Made by a program: the position numbers and the translations under genes. Below the pieces are notes generated by a model. That model was not told the origin of the DNA, ran no database searches, and saw nothing but the letters and a program-made list of their open reading frames with translations. Source: Brevibacterium sp. UMB1308A (GTDB lineage Bacteria; Actinomycetota; Actinomycetes; Actinomycetales; Brevibacteriaceae). From it: a stretch of DNA of 64,000 bases. This document shows positions 35,078 through 44,348 of this stretch, one piece after another. The stretch is from NCBI RefSeq assembly GCF_030230605.1, contig NZ_JASPDO010000013.1:1-64000 (forward strand), in the 5' to 3' direction. The number at the start of each line of letters is the position of its first letter. The first letter of the stretch is position 1.

Positions 35078-35797
35078 CTATGCGCGATTCAGCGCATCCG
35101 TAAGAGCTTTCGCAGCCTCGAGAACCGACTGTGCGTGCAAACGGCCAGGCTGCCTAGTCAAACGCTCCACCGGGCCGGAAATCGACACGGCCGCAACAAC
35201 CCGCGAACTCGGGCCACGGACTGGCGCAGAAACTGATGCCACGCCTCGTTCGCGTTCCGCGATCGACTGTGCCCAACCTCGGCGGCGGACACCAGAAAGA
35301 ATCGTGGCAGAAAATCGTGCGCCACGCAGACCCGTGTGCATGCGGTCCGGTTCTTCCCATGCGAGCAACACCTGTGCAGCGGAACCCGCGCGCATACTCA
35401 AAGTGGCGCCAATGGGAACGGAGTCACGTAGACCCACGGGCCGTTCAGCGGCGGCGACGCACAAGCGCAGGTCACCCTGGCGACGGAACAGCTGAGCGGA
35501 CTCGCCTGTGCGATCACGCAACTGGTTCAAAACAGGGCCAGCGGCTGCGAGCAAACGGTCTTCGCCGGCTGCGGATGAAAGTTCGGACAGGCGTGGGCCT
35601 AATACGAAGCGCCCTTGAAGGTCTCGCCCAACCAGCCGGTGATACTCAAGAGCAACCGCCAGGCGGTGTGCGGTGGGGCGAGCCAGGCCGGTGAGGCTCA
35701 CAAGTTCAGCCAGCGAAGCAGGCCCGGCTTCAAGTGCGGATAAGACGAGTGCGGCTTTGTCGATAACTCCAACGCCGCTTCCATTTTGGTTGCTCAT
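35078..35797 (-). CDS. ltbR: IclR-family regulator, LtbR-like (leucine biosynthesis)
   Basis: 239 aa. The N-terminal winged helix (about residues 10-70) contains LAELVSLTGLARPTAHRLAVAL, followed by the IclR effector domain (about 75-239) with GPRLSELSSAAGEDRLLAAAGPVL and RGVASVSAPVRG. A regulator of this type divergent from leuCD corresponds to corynebacterial LtbR, which represses leuB, leuCD and trp genes; the name rests on that synteny. The ATG at 35795-35797 is preceded by TACAAT with a 7-base gap and TTGCAT 16 bases further, so a leaderless mRNA is likely. The longer frame from 35821 would start inside the promoter. Confidence 0.85.
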   Translation of the reverse strand: MSNQNGSGVGVIDKAALVLSALEAGPASLAELVSLTGLARPTAHRLAVALEYHRLVGRDLQGRFVLGPRLSELSSAAGEDRLLAAAGPVLNQLRDRTGESAQLFRRQGDLRLCVAAAERPVGLRDSVPIGATLSMRAGSAAQVLLAWEEPDRMHTGLRGARFSATILSGVRRRGWAQSIAERERGVASVSAPVRGPSSRVVAAVSISGPVERLTRQPGRLHAQSVLEAAKALTDALNRA

Positions 35798-35804
35798 ACC
35801 CTCA

Positions 35805-35832
35805 ATTGTAGGTCTCACCATCTAAGATGCAA
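35805..35832 (-). promoter_or_regulatory. Leaderless ltbR promoter
   Basis: On the minus strand TTGCAT and TACAAT are 16 bases apart, and the ATG follows TACAAT after 7 bases. The leuC promoter (TTCGGA and TAGTGT, 16 bases apart, plus strand around 35832-35860) starts in the same gap, so an LtbR site here could control both. Confidence 0.5.
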
Positions 35833-35937
35833 GTTCGGATGGTGGTACATCTGGCTAGTGTGAGTCTCGAAAAATCGCAGTGAGAGTGCCCGTGCCTAAT
35901 AACAGGCGCAGGTTGCGTGTCACGAAGGAGATCTACC

Positions 35938-37341
35938 GTGGGAACCACACTTGCAGAGAAGGTCTGGGCTGACCATGTTGTCACAGCCGGTCAAAACAAC
36001 GAACCTGACCTCATCTACATTGACCTCCACCTCGTCCACGAAGTGACCAGCCCTCAGGCATTCGAAGGTCTACGTCTCGCGGGCCGCAAAGTCCGCCGCC
36101 CGGACCTCACAATCGCAACGGAGGACCACAACACTCCCACGGTTGATATCGACAAGCCTATTGCCGATCTCACCAGCCGCACTCAAATCGACACTCTGCG
36201 TAAGAATGCAAAAGAGTTCGGCATCCGTTTGCACTCGCTGGGTGATGTGGAACAGGGAATCGTGCACGTTGTGGGCCCTCAACTGGGTTTGACGCAGCCG
36301 GGCACCACGGTGGTGTGTGGTGACTCCCACACTTCGACCCACGGCGCGTTTGGCGCGCTCGCTTTTGGGATCGGTACCAGCGAAGTCGAACACGTGCTGG
36401 CTACGCAAACTCTTTCCCTCAAACCGTTCAAAACCATGGCCATCACGGTCAACGGAACCCTGCCTGAACACTCCTCAGCCAAGGACATCATCCTGGCGGT
36501 CATCGCAAAAATCGGCACCAACGGTGGCTCCGGCCACGTGCTCGAGTTCCGCGGTGACGCAATCCGCAACCTGTCCATGGAAGCGCGCATGACCCTGTGC
36601 AACATGTCGATTGAAGCAGGTGCCCGCGCCGGCATGGTCGCACCCGACGACATCACGTTCGAGTACCTGCGGGGTCGCCCTCACGCGCCCACGGGCGACG
36701 CATGGGACCAAGCGGTTGCGTACTGGAAGACTTTGCGTACGGATGAGAACGCGGAATTTGACGCCGAGGTCGTTCTGGACGCCGCGGACATCGAACCTTA
36801 TGTCACTTGGGGGACCAACCCTGGTCAAGGTTTGCCACTTTCGCAGTCGGTTCCTGACCCCGCTCAGATCGTTGACGAGAACGAACGAATCGCGGCAGAA
36901 AATGCCCTGGCGTATATGGGCTTAACTCCCGGCACCCCGCTAAAAGACATCGCGGTGGATACCGTGTTTTTGGGTTCGTGCACGAACGCCAGAATCGAGG
37001 ACTTGCGTAGCGCAGCAAGCGTTCTCCGAGGTCGTTCAAAAGCTCCCAATGTACGCATGCTGGTTGTCCCGGGTTCGGCTAAAGTGCGCCTGCAGGCTGA
37101 AGAAGAGGGGCTGGACAACGTCTTCACCGACTTTGGTGCGGAATGGCGTTTTGCCGGTTGCTCCATGTGTCTGGGAATGAACCCAGACCAGCTTTCAGAA
37201 GGCGAACGGTGCGCATCCACCTCGAACCGAAACTTTGAAGGGCGTCAAGGAAAAGGCGGGCGCACCCACCTGGTCAGCCCCGTGGTGGCAGCGGCCACTG
37301 CAGTGAACGGAACCCTGTCAACCCCAGCAGACCTGGCGTAA
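35938..37341 (+). CDS. leuC: 3-isopropylmalate dehydratase large subunit
   Basis: 467 aa, aconitase family. With LeuD it isomerises 2-isopropylmalate to 3-isopropylmalate using a [4Fe-4S] cluster. Conserved segments are [28 protein letters not shown] read in two blocks, [14 protein letters not shown] with the first cluster Cys, and [13 protein letters not shown] with the other two cysteines. GTG start with AAGGAG 7 bases upstream. The leader has a small hairpin (GTGCCT/AGGCGC). leuD follows after 32 bases. LeuB, the next enzyme, is encoded at 5.7 kb. Confidence 0.96.
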   Translation: MGTTLAEKVWADHVVTAGQNNEPDLIYIDLHLVHEVTSPQAFEGLRLAGRKVRRPDLTIATEDHNTPTVDIDKPIADLTSRTQIDTLRKNAKEFGIRLHSLGDVEQGIVHVVGPQLGLTQPGTTVVCGDSHTSTHGAFGALAFGIGTSEVEHVLATQTLSLKPFKTMAITVNGTLPEHSSAKDIILAVIAKIGTNGGSGHVLEFRGDAIRNLSMEARMTLCNMSIEAGARAGMVAPDDITFEYLRGRPHAPTGDAWDQAVAYWKTLRTDENAEFDAEVVLDAADIEPYVTWGTNPGQGLPLSQSVPDPAQIVDENERIAAENALAYMGLTPGTPLKDIAVDTVFLGSCTNARIEDLRSAASVLRGRSKAPNVRMLVVPGSAKVRLQAEEEGLDNVFTDFGAEWRFAGCSMCLGMNPDQLSEGERCASTSNRNFEGRQGKGGRTHLVSPVVAAATAVNGTLSTPADLA

Positions 37342-37373
37342 AACCTCGAAGCGTAGAGCACATAGGAGTCATC

Positions 37374-37973
37374 GTGGAAAAGTTCACTTCACACACCGGC
37401 GTGGGTGTCCCATTGAACCGTTCAGCCGTTGACACTGACCAGATCATTCCGGCTGTGTACCTCAAACGTGTAACCAAGACCGGTTTTGACGACGCGTTGT
37501 TTGCGCGCTGGCGCAAAGACCCTGAGTTTGTTCTCAACCGCGAACCGTATGCAAACGGGTCCGTGCTGGTTGCTGGGCCCGACTTTGGGACAGGCTCATC
37601 GCGTGAACACGCAGCGTGGGCACTTCGCGACTACGGATTCAAAGCCGTTCTGTCATCCCGCTTTGCCGACATTTTCCGTGGAAACGCCGGCAAGAACGGC
37701 CTTGTTGTCGCCCAGCTTGAACAAGGTGACATTGATCTCCTTCTCAAGCGGATTGAAAACCAGCCTGGAATCGAAGTCACGGTCGATCTGGAGACACGCA
37801 CGGTCCAATGTGACGATCTGACCCTGCCGTTCGACATTGACGACTTCACGCGCTACCGCCTCATGGAGGGTCTGGACGACATTAGCCTGACACTCAAGCA
37901 CGAAGGCGATATCGACACGTATGAAGCTCAGCGACCAGGCTTCAAACCCACCACGCTTCCTATCCCAGAGTGA
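37374..37973 (+). CDS. leuD: 3-isopropylmalate dehydratase small subunit
   Basis: 199 aa swivel-domain partner of LeuC. Landmarks are [19 protein letters not shown] at the N-terminus, [21 protein letters not shown] in the substrate loop, and [18 protein letters not shown] start with ATAGGAG upstream. Length is normal for the actinobacterial form. murA follows after 67 bases with its own likely -10 box (TAGCAT). Confidence 0.95.
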   Translation: MEKFTSHTGVGVPLNRSAVDTDQIIPAVYLKRVTKTGFDDALFARWRKDPEFVLNREPYANGSVLVAGPDFGTGSSREHAAWALRDYGFKAVLSSRFADIFRGNAGKNGLVVAQLEQGDIDLLLKRIENQPGIEVTVDLETRTVQCDDLTLPFDIDDFTRYRLMEGLDDISLTLKHEGDIDTYEAQRPGFKPTTLPIPE

Positions 37974-38040
37974 GCAAACTGAAAACTTTGGAACCCTGCC
38001 TGGGCTAGCATTGCTCTAGTTGCCCAAAGAAAGGATTCCG

Positions 38041-39360
38041 ATGCTGATCGTGCACGGAGGTACACCTCTGGCCGGCACTGTCCGCGTACGCGGAGCCAAA
38101 AACTTGGTCTCTAAAGCGATGGTGGCCTCGCTGTTGGGCGAGACTCCGTCGGTTCTGCGGAGCGTTCCGCGTATTCGCGATGTTGAGATCGTGACCGGTC
38201 TTCTGGAACTTCACGGTGTTCGCACCCATACAGCGCCAGACGGTGACCAGCCAGACGGCGAAATTCACATGGACCCAAGCAACATCGAGTCCGGTTCGAT
38301 CCCTGACATCGATGCACACGCGGGGTCCTCACGTGTACCGATCCTCTTCTGTGGTCCACTTTTGCACCGCTTGGGTCAAGCATTTATCCCAGATCTTGGT
38401 GGGTGCCGGATCGGGGACCGTCCTATCAACTTCCACCTGGACGTCCTGCGCCAGTTCGGTGCAACCGTCGATAAGACGCCGGGCGGGATCAAGCTTGAAG
38501 CACCTCGGCGACTCACCGGCACCAAAGTTGAATTGCCCTACCCATCTGTGGGCGCTACCGAACAGGTCCTTCTCACCGCAGTCCGCGCAGAAGGAACAAC
38601 GGAGCTGAAAAACGCTGCTGTTGAACCGGAAATCATGGACCTCGTAGCTGTACTCCAAAAGATGGGCGCAATCATTTCTGTCGACACTGACCGTGTGATT
38701 CGCATTGAAGGTGTCGACTCCTTGCGTGGCTACACTCACCGTGCTATTCCTGACCGGATCGAAGCCGGTTCTTGGGCCTCGGCAGCGCTGGCCACGGGCG
38801 GCAAGATTTTTGTCGAAGGCGCTCAGCAAGAGCCCATGATCACGTTTCTCAACGTGTTCAGAAAAATTGGGGGAGAGTTTGACGTCCGCGAAGACGGCAT
38901 CCTGTTCGCTCACCCAGGAACCGAGCTACAGTCGGTAGCCCTCGAAACCGATGTGCACCCAGGCTTCATGACCGACTGGCAACAGCCGCTGGTGGTCGCG
39001 CTTACGCAGGCGAAAGGGCTGTCCATCATCCACGAAACCGTGTATGAAAACCGGTTCGGATTCACGGACGCGCTTGTGCGCATGGGGGCGAATATCCAGC
39101 TCTACCGTGAGTGCCTGGGTGGTACGCCATGTCGATTCGGTCGTATGAACTTCAACCATTCCGCAGTGATCTCCGGGCCCACCGCGCTCACTGGACAAGA
39201 CATTGAGATTCCGGACCTGCGTGGAGGCTTCTCCCACGTCATCGCAGCGTTGGCGGCTGAAGGAACCAGCAAGGTGCGGGGGCTTCAGCTTCTGAATCGT
39301 GGGTACGAAGACTTCACCCACAAACTCGAGTCGCTAGGTGCGCGAATGGAGATTCCATGA
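38041..39360 (+). CDS. murA: UDP-N-acetylglucosamine 1-carboxyvinyltransferase
   Basis: 439 aa. First committed step of peptidoglycan synthesis: transfer of enolpyruvate from PEP to UDP-GlcNAc. Lys20-Asn21 (RGAKNLVSK) is the conserved pair. The mobile loop reads LGGCRIGDRP with Cys122, the residue alkylated by fosfomycin, so the target is of the sensitive type (not the Asp variant of mycobacteria). The ATG at 38041 with AAAGGA upstream is chosen over the longer frame from 38020. It overlaps plsC by 4 bases. Confidence 0.96.
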   Translation: MLIVHGGTPLAGTVRVRGAKNLVSKAMVASLLGETPSVLRSVPRIRDVEIVTGLLELHGVRTHTAPDGDQPDGEIHMDPSNIESGSIPDIDAHAGSSRVPILFCGPLLHRLGQAFIPDLGGCRIGDRPINFHLDVLRQFGATVDKTPGGIKLEAPRRLTGTKVELPYPSVGATEQVLLTAVRAEGTTELKNAAVEPEIMDLVAVLQKMGAIISVDTDRVIRIEGVDSLRGYTHRAIPDRIEAGSWASAALATGGKIFVEGAQQEPMITFLNVFRKIGGEFDVREDGILFAHPGTELQSVALETDVHPGFMTDWQQPLVVALTQAKGLSIIHETVYENRFGFTDALVRMGANIQLYRECLGGTPCRFGRMNFNHSAVISGPTALTGQDIEIPDLRGGFSHVIAALAAEGTSKVRGLQLLNRGYEDFTHKLESLGARMEIP

Positions 39361-40091
39361 CCCAGAACCTCTCTGACGTGACATTCACGCCTGAAGATCA
39401 GAAGCGCACGAAGCGACTTGCCCGCCTGGTGGCGCCCACGTTGAGAGCTTCATACCGGGTATTTGGTCGTTGGGTAGACGAAAACCCGCACAACATCCCC
39501 AAAGACGGCCCAGCGATTCTTGCGGTGTACCACGCGAGCCTGCTCGACCCAGTGTTCGTTGCGCTATCACTGTGGTCGAACGGGCGATTGCCTCGGTTTA
39601 TGGCCAAGTCTTCACTGTTCACCGGCATCATTGGTCGCCCTATGCGCGCGCTGGGACAGATCCCTGTTCTCCGGGACTCAGCGACCGCCTCGGACGCCTT
39701 GAAGTACGCACGCAAGGCACTCGACGCAGGCGAATGCGTGGTTATCTACCCGCAAGGAACCCTGACTAAGAACCCCGAACTCTGGCCTGAGAACTTCAAA
39801 ACTGGGGCAGCCCGCCTCGCGCTAGAAAGCGGAGTGCCCATCGTGCCAGTCGCGCACTGGGGGACCAGCGCACTCATGCCACCGGGAGCTAAAAAACCAG
39901 CCTTCAAACCTGGCAACATCGTGCGCATCAACTACGGTGAACCAATTGACGTCACAGGTATTGAACCTACTCGCGAAAACTTACGCGCCGTCACCAGCCA
40001 CATTGAAGCCGTGATTGCACGCGATGTCGCACGGCTCAGTGGCAAACCACTTCCCGAACGCTACACACACGCATTGGAGCTGTCCTTATGA
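39357..40091 (+). CDS. plsC: 1-acyl-sn-glycerol-3-phosphate acyltransferase
   Basis: 244 aa. Makes phosphatidic acid from lysophosphatidic acid at the membrane. The HX4D motif is HASLLD (59-64), and the second block YPQGTLTKNP stands for the usual EGTR-type motif with Gln in place of Glu. VPVAHWGT follows. Its start overlaps the murA stop, and its stop overlaps the gpsA start, both ATGA, so the three genes are coupled. Confidence 0.9.
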   Translation: MTQNLSDVTFTPEDQKRTKRLARLVAPTLRASYRVFGRWVDENPHNIPKDGPAILAVYHASLLDPVFVALSLWSNGRLPRFMAKSSLFTGIIGRPMRALGQIPVLRDSATASDALKYARKALDAGECVVIYPQGTLTKNPELWPENFKTGAARLALESGVPIVPVAHWGTSALMPPGAKKPAFKPGNIVRINYGEPIDVTGIEPTRENLRAVTSHIEAVIARDVARLSGKPLPERYTHALELSL

Positions 40092-41092
40092 AAATCGCGG
40101 TCATGGGCGCCGGGTCGTGGGGAACGACCTTTGCCAAAGTGATTGCTGATTCGGGTAACCCCGTAACGGTGTGGGCGCGCAAAGAAGAAGTCGCCCACGA
40201 AATCAACACGCAGCACACCAACTCCCGATACTTGGGTGACATTGTGCTCAGCGACCTCATCACCAGTACATCTGACCCGGTTCAGGCTGTTTCTGAGGCA
40301 GATGTTGTGGTGCTGGCGATTCCCGCGCAGAGTATGCGCACCAACCTGTCGCAGTGGAAGGACCACCTGAAGGCAGACTGTGTTCTGGTGAGTCTCATGA
40401 AGGGGATTGAAGGTACGTCCGGTAAGCGGATGACTGAAGTGATCGCCGAGGTCGCAGAAGTTCCGCTGTCCCGCGTGGCTGTGGTGTCCGGGCCGAATTT
40501 GGCAAAGGAGATCGCGGAGTCCCAGCCAACGGCCACGGTGATTGGGTGCGAGTCGGCTACCACGGCCGAGGCGCTTTCCGACTTGTGTGCCAACAGCTAC
40601 TTCCGTCCCTACACCAACGCTGATGTGGTGGGGATCGAGCTGGGCGGTGCCATTAAGAACGTGATTGCACTCGCAGTGGGAATCGCAGACGGTCAAGGCT
40701 TAGGAGACAACTCAAAAGCTTCGATCATCACCCGAGGTCTAGCAGAGACGACGCGTTTAGCTGTCGCTATGGGCGCCCAGCAGCACACGCTGTCAGGCTT
40801 GGCTGGTTTGGGTGACCTGGTGGCCACGTGCGCGTCTCCACTTTCGCGTAACCGCACTTTTGGTCGCCTGTTGGGAGAAGGCAACACGGTTGACGAAGTT
40901 GCCGCCCAGATGACGCAAACTGCAGAAGGTGTAAAAACTGCCCCCGCGGTTCTGGCGTTGGGCGACACGTACGGAGTGGAGTTGCCGATCACTCAAGCGG
41001 TGGCGGCCGCTTTGGATGGATCGTTAGCGGTTTCAGATCTCTCTGGTGTTCTTTTGGCGCGTAAACGTAAGGATGAAGCTCCAGTTCGCTAG
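40088..41092 (+). CDS. gpsA: Glycerol-3-phosphate dehydrogenase [NAD(P)+]
   Basis: 334 aa. Makes sn-glycerol 3-phosphate for phospholipids from dihydroxyacetone phosphate. The N-terminal VMGAGSWGTTFAKV is the nucleotide-binding motif, VSGPNLAKEIA the conserved central block, and ELGGAIKNVIALAVGIADG holds the catalytic lysine. GLGDLVATCASPLSRNR is the GpsA C-terminal signature. It is coupled to plsC, which uses its product after the first acylation. Confidence 0.95.
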   Translation: MKIAVMGAGSWGTTFAKVIADSGNPVTVWARKEEVAHEINTQHTNSRYLGDIVLSDLITSTSDPVQAVSEADVVVLAIPAQSMRTNLSQWKDHLKADCVLVSLMKGIEGTSGKRMTEVIAEVAEVPLSRVAVVSGPNLAKEIAESQPTATVIGCESATTAEALSDLCANSYFRPYTNADVVGIELGGAIKNVIALAVGIADGQGLGDNSKASIITRGLAETTRLAVAMGAQQHTLSGLAGLGDLVATCASPLSRNRTFGRLLGEGNTVDEVAAQMTQTAEGVKTAPAVLALGDTYGVELPITQAVAAALDGSLAVSDLSGVLLARKRKDEAPVR

Positions 41093-41123
41093 TGTGAAAG
41101 AACCACAAAAGGAGGAGGAAGAA

Positions 41124-41672
41124 ATGTCCACTTCAACCGACTATCTGAACTCACCATTTGCACGTATGAACGAAGTTCCACGCTTCGATCTGACCAGCCC
41201 TGACATTACTGAAGGTCAACCATTGGCGGTTGCCCAGGCCTCGGGCATCATGGGGATTGACGGTGGACAGGACCGTTCGCCTGCTCTGTCTTGGAGTGGT
41301 GCCCCAGAAGGTACCCAGGCGTATGCAGTGACATGCTTCGACCCTGATGCGCCCACTGGTTCCGGGTTCTGGCACTGGGTGCTCACCGACATCCCGGCAG
41401 ACGTGACATCCCTGGAAGCCAACGCAGGTGACCCTGATGCTGGACTGCTTCCAGAAGGTGCGGTCATGATGCGTAACGACGCAGGTTCTGCACGTTTCGT
41501 GGGCGCTGCTCCACCGGAAGGCCACGGGCCACACCGGTACTACTTTATTGTTCACGCCCTGTCCAAGCCTCTTGGTCTTGAACCAGACGCGAGCCCGGCC
41601 TTTGTTGGATTCAACATGTTCTTCGCCTCACTTGGCCGCGCTTGGATCCAAGCAACATATGAAGTGAAGTGA
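41124..41672 (+). CDS. YbhB/YbcL-type phosphatidylethanolamine-binding (PEBP/Raf kinase inhibitor-like) protein
   Basis: 182 aa cytoplasmic protein. PEBP landmarks are RSPALSWSGAPEGTQAYAVTCFDPDAP, GFWHWVLTDIP, and GPHRYYFIVHAL. Bacterial members have no settled function. A very strong GGAGGAGGAA site precedes the ATG. The frame is open upstream inside gpsA but the RBS fixes the start. It stands between gpsA and ddl, which are usually neighbours in Actinobacteria, so it looks like a local insertion. Confidence 0.9.
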   Translation: MSTSTDYLNSPFARMNEVPRFDLTSPDITEGQPLAVAQASGIMGIDGGQDRSPALSWSGAPEGTQAYAVTCFDPDAPTGSGFWHWVLTDIPADVTSLEANAGDPDAGLLPEGAVMMRNDAGSARFVGAAPPEGHGPHRYYFIVHALSKPLGLEPDASPAFVGFNMFFASLGRAWIQATYEVK

Positions 41673-41674
41673 TA

Positions 41675-42784
41675 ATGACGCAACGCCCCCTCGTCGCCGT
41701 GCTCTTTGGCGGTCGTAGCCCTGAACACTCAGTCAGCTGCGTGACGGCAGCCGGAGTGATGAACGAAATCGATCCGAACGCTTTTCGTCTCCTTCCCATT
41801 GGAATTACCCCAGAAGGAAAGTGGCGGGTTGTCCACGACTGGAAATCGTTTTCTTTTGACCGAGACAACATGCCGCAGGTTGTAGACAACCAGACTGAAG
41901 TGTTCGTGTCACCGTCGAAAGACGGTTCCCTCATTGAGCGCGACGCACAGGGGGCGTTTGCGGATTTAGGATCCCCGGATATCGTGTTCCCGCTCCTTCA
42001 CGGACAGTACGGGGAAGATGGCACCATGCAGGGTCTTTTGTCGCTGATGGACGTGCCGTTTGTGGGGCCCGGCGTGTTTTCCTCATCAGCTGGGATGGAC
42101 AAACACTTCACCAAAATGGTGCTACGTGCAGCAGGCATTCCAACAGCGGATTGGAAAACCATTTCGCTCACCCAATACCAGGCTGACCCCCAAGCCACCA
42201 TCGACTCCCTGCAGGAACTGGGGCTACCCGCCTTTGTAAAACCCTCCCGCGCTGGGTCCTCCGTGGGCATTAGCAAGGTGAGTGACACCTCGGGCTTTAA
42301 AGCAGCGCTTGACGATGCCTTTGCACACGACACCAAAGTGATTGTGGAGCCCTTTGTTGACGGCCGCGAAATCGAATGTGCCGTGCTGGGGTCCGTCAGT
42401 GACCGCGAACTCAAAGCGTCTTCTCCAGGTGAAATCACCGTGTCTGGCGATCACGAATTTTATGACTTCGACGCCAAATACCTGGACCTGGACGCGACCA
42501 CGCTCACGTGCCCAGCTGATGTCGAACCAGACGTGGCTGAGCGGGTTCGCGACATCGCGTGCCAAACGTTCCGGGCATTCGATTGCACAGGGCTCACTCG
42601 CGTGGACACGTTTGTGAGGCCAAACGGTGAAGTGTTGGTCAATGAAATCAACACGTCCCCCGGATTTACCCCGACGTCTGGGTACCCGTTCATGTGGGAA
42701 AAGAGTGGCTTGCCGTATAGGGACCTCATTACCGAACTGCTGACAATCGCCGTTGAGGACCACAAGCGTTCAGCGACTGCTTAA
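41675..42784 (+). CDS. ddl: D-alanine--D-alanine ligase
   Basis: 369 aa ATP-grasp enzyme that makes the D-Ala-D-Ala end of peptidoglycan. Landmarks are VLFGGRSPEHSVSC at the N-terminus, FPLLHGQYGEDGTMQGLL, FVKPSRAGSSVGISKV in the ATP-binding part, DFDAKYLD (in place of the usual DYxxKY), and the metal-binding NEINTSPGFTPTSGYP. The ATG at 41675 lies 2 bases after the PEBP stop; a GTG at 41669 is an alternative. Confidence 0.95.
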   Translation: MTQRPLVAVLFGGRSPEHSVSCVTAAGVMNEIDPNAFRLLPIGITPEGKWRVVHDWKSFSFDRDNMPQVVDNQTEVFVSPSKDGSLIERDAQGAFADLGSPDIVFPLLHGQYGEDGTMQGLLSLMDVPFVGPGVFSSSAGMDKHFTKMVLRAAGIPTADWKTISLTQYQADPQATIDSLQELGLPAFVKPSRAGSSVGISKVSDTSGFKAALDDAFAHDTKVIVEPFVDGREIECAVLGSVSDRELKASSPGEITVSGDHEFYDFDAKYLDLDATTLTCPADVEPDVAERVRDIACQTFRAFDCTGLTRVDTFVRPNGEVLVNEINTSPGFTPTSGYPFMWEKSGLPYRDLITELLTIAVEDHKRSATA

Positions 42785-42832
42785 GAGCGTGTGGGCTGCT
42801 AAGGGCGTGACGCGTGCACGGCCGTAGCGTGT

Positions 42833-43342
42833 TTACGGTGTGAGGGAGTCCGTTGCGATCGGGTTGTTGTTTTCATCAACCACCGTGGCGTCTTTTCCGC
42901 TCACGCACTCACCAGTTTTTTCCAGCGTGGACACGGCTCCAGAGATAGCTGTGAGGACATCCGCGCCGGACACCTTTTTGGGGTCCACAAGCAGCTCAAC
43001 TGAAGGCGTGCGACCATAAGCGACGAAACGCCACGAGTCGTCTTTTTCTTCCACCGAAATCCAGTCCACTCCATCCACGTGGACGCATGGGTCAGTGGTA
43101 GGCGCTGGCGGTTCCATGCCACACCGAAGAATCACCGCGGTAGGGTCTCCCCACGCGTCGGTGGCTTGCGAGGATGTTTTGCGGTTCTGATATTCGCCGA
43201 TCGCATCAGGGAGTCGCAGCATGACATCGGCACATGCGGCGGAAGTCGCATGTGGTGCCGGTTCCACCACAACAGTTGGGGTGCACGCACTGATACCCGC
43301 AAGAGTGAGGCCAACAAAACAGATCGACAGAACACGACGCAT
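42833..43342 (-). CDS. DUF3515 lipoprotein
   Basis: 169 aa. Signal peptide of a lipoprotein: MRRVLSICFVGLTLAGISAC, with the lipobox cysteine at residue 20. The rest matches DUF3515: CADVMLRLPDAIGEYQNRKT, WGDPTAVILRCGMEPPAPT and VDWISVEEKDDSWRFVAYGR. The family is specific to Actinobacteria and usually sits between ddl and thiL, as here. Function unknown. The ATG lies 7 bases after TATCCT on its strand, so the mRNA is probably leaderless; the longer frame to 43435 would overlap thiL. Confidence 0.85.
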   Translation of the reverse strand: MRRVLSICFVGLTLAGISACTPTVVVEPAPHATSAACADVMLRLPDAIGEYQNRKTSSQATDAWGDPTAVILRCGMEPPAPTTDPCVHVDGVDWISVEEKDDSWRFVAYGRTPSVELLVDPKKVSGADVLTAISGAVSTLEKTGECVSGKDATVVDENNNPIATDSLTP

Positions 43343-43349
43343 ATGACCC

Positions 43350-43378
43350 AGGATAGCCGTTCTGAAAATGCGTAAGCT
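43350..43378. promoter_or_regulatory. Divergent leaderless promoters for DUF3515 gene and thiL
   Basis: TATCCT (minus, 43355-43350) lies 7 bases before the DUF3515 ATG at 43342. TAAGCT (plus, 43373-43378) lies 7 bases before the thiL ATG at 43386. Neither gene has a convincing Shine-Dalgarno sequence. Confidence 0.55.
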
Positions 43379-43385
43379 GGTGGCT

Positions 43386-44348
43386 ATGCAACAGACGTTA
43401 GGATCCCTGGGAGAAGACCGCGTCCTAGAACGCATCCTGTCACACGTAGACCCTGGCGATCACGTGTCTGTGGGTCCCGGTGATGACGCAGCTGTTTCCA
43501 CCCTGCCCGGTCCCACCGTCACCACCACCGACATGCTGGTGGAAGAAAGTGACTTTCTACTTTCGTGGCTCGACCCGTACAGGTTAGGGGTCAAAGCAGC
43601 AGCACAAAACATCTCCGACATTTACGCAATGGGTGCCACACCCCATGGGCTCCTTATGTCACTGTCAGCCCCCAACGCCACCCACATCGACGTGATCGAA
43701 GAGTTCACGCGCGGGCTCAACGACGAAGCCCAACGGGCCGGTGCCGCCATTATTGGGGGAGACCTGTCAACCGGGGGCCTCATCACAATAGCGATCACTG
43801 CCGTTGGGTACTTGCGCACAGAACCGATTTTGCGTTCCGGCGCCCGCCCCAATGACGGGGTGTTCCTGGCTGGCACGGTAGGCCACGCCGCAGCTGGACT
43901 CGATCTGCTGTTTGCTGGACACCGACTCGGAGACAGCGAAACCGACCCTTTTATCGAAACCCAGCTGGCACCTCGGCCGGATTACACCACAGCAGCCCTA
44001 CTGCCAGGGTGGGCGCACGCTGGAATTGACGCGAGCGACGGACTCAGTGGGGACTTAGGCAAGGTCGCGCGGAAGTCAGGCGTAGACATTGAACTGGACC
44101 CGGAGGCAATTGCGGGGCTGGCTCAACAAGTGCTCCCGGCCGCACGAATCCTTGGGGATCCAGACCTGGCGCTCAAATGGGTGCTCCACGGAGGCGAAGA
44201 CCACGGCTACCTGGTTACCGGGCCAGCGGACACGGCTCCGGTAGGCTTGACCCGGATCGGAACATGCGTGACCGGGACGGGAAAACTCACGCTTGACGGA
44301 ACAGATATTCAGCCCGGAGCGTTCACCCACTTTTCGGAGGCACAGTGA
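43386..44348 (+). CDS. thiL: Thiamine-monophosphate kinase
   Basis: 320 aa. Phosphorylates thiamine monophosphate to thiamine pyrophosphate with ATP. ThiL/PurM-fold landmarks are VGPGDDAAV near residue 34, TTTDMLVEESDF, AAAQNISDIYAMGATP, GGDLSTGG, and GIDASDGLSGDLGKVAR. It shares its fold with SelD, also in this window, but lacks the SelD Cys/Lys loop. The 3' end overlaps the DAK2 gene (GTGA). Confidence 0.93.
   Translation: MQQTLGSLGEDRVLERILSHVDPGDHVSVGPGDDAAVSTLPGPTVTTTDMLVEESDFLLSWLDPYRLGVKAAAQNISDIYAMGATPHGLLMSLSAPNATHIDVIEEFTRGLNDEAQRAGAAIIGGDLSTGGLITIAITAVGYLRTEPILRSGARPNDGVFLAGTVGHAAAGLDLLFAGHRLGDSETDPFIETQLAPRPDYTTAALLPGWAHAGIDASDGLSGDLGKVARKSGVDIELDPEAIAGLAQQVLPAARILGDPDLALKWVLHGGEDHGYLVTGPADTAPVGLTRIGTCVTGTGKLTLDGTDIQPGAFTHFSEAQ

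Noticed and set aside
35838-35882. Short ORF with Leu and Val codons as a leuC attenuator peptide
   Set aside because: It begins upstream of the likely leuC transcription start, has no run of Leu codons, and no terminator/antiterminator pair was seen.
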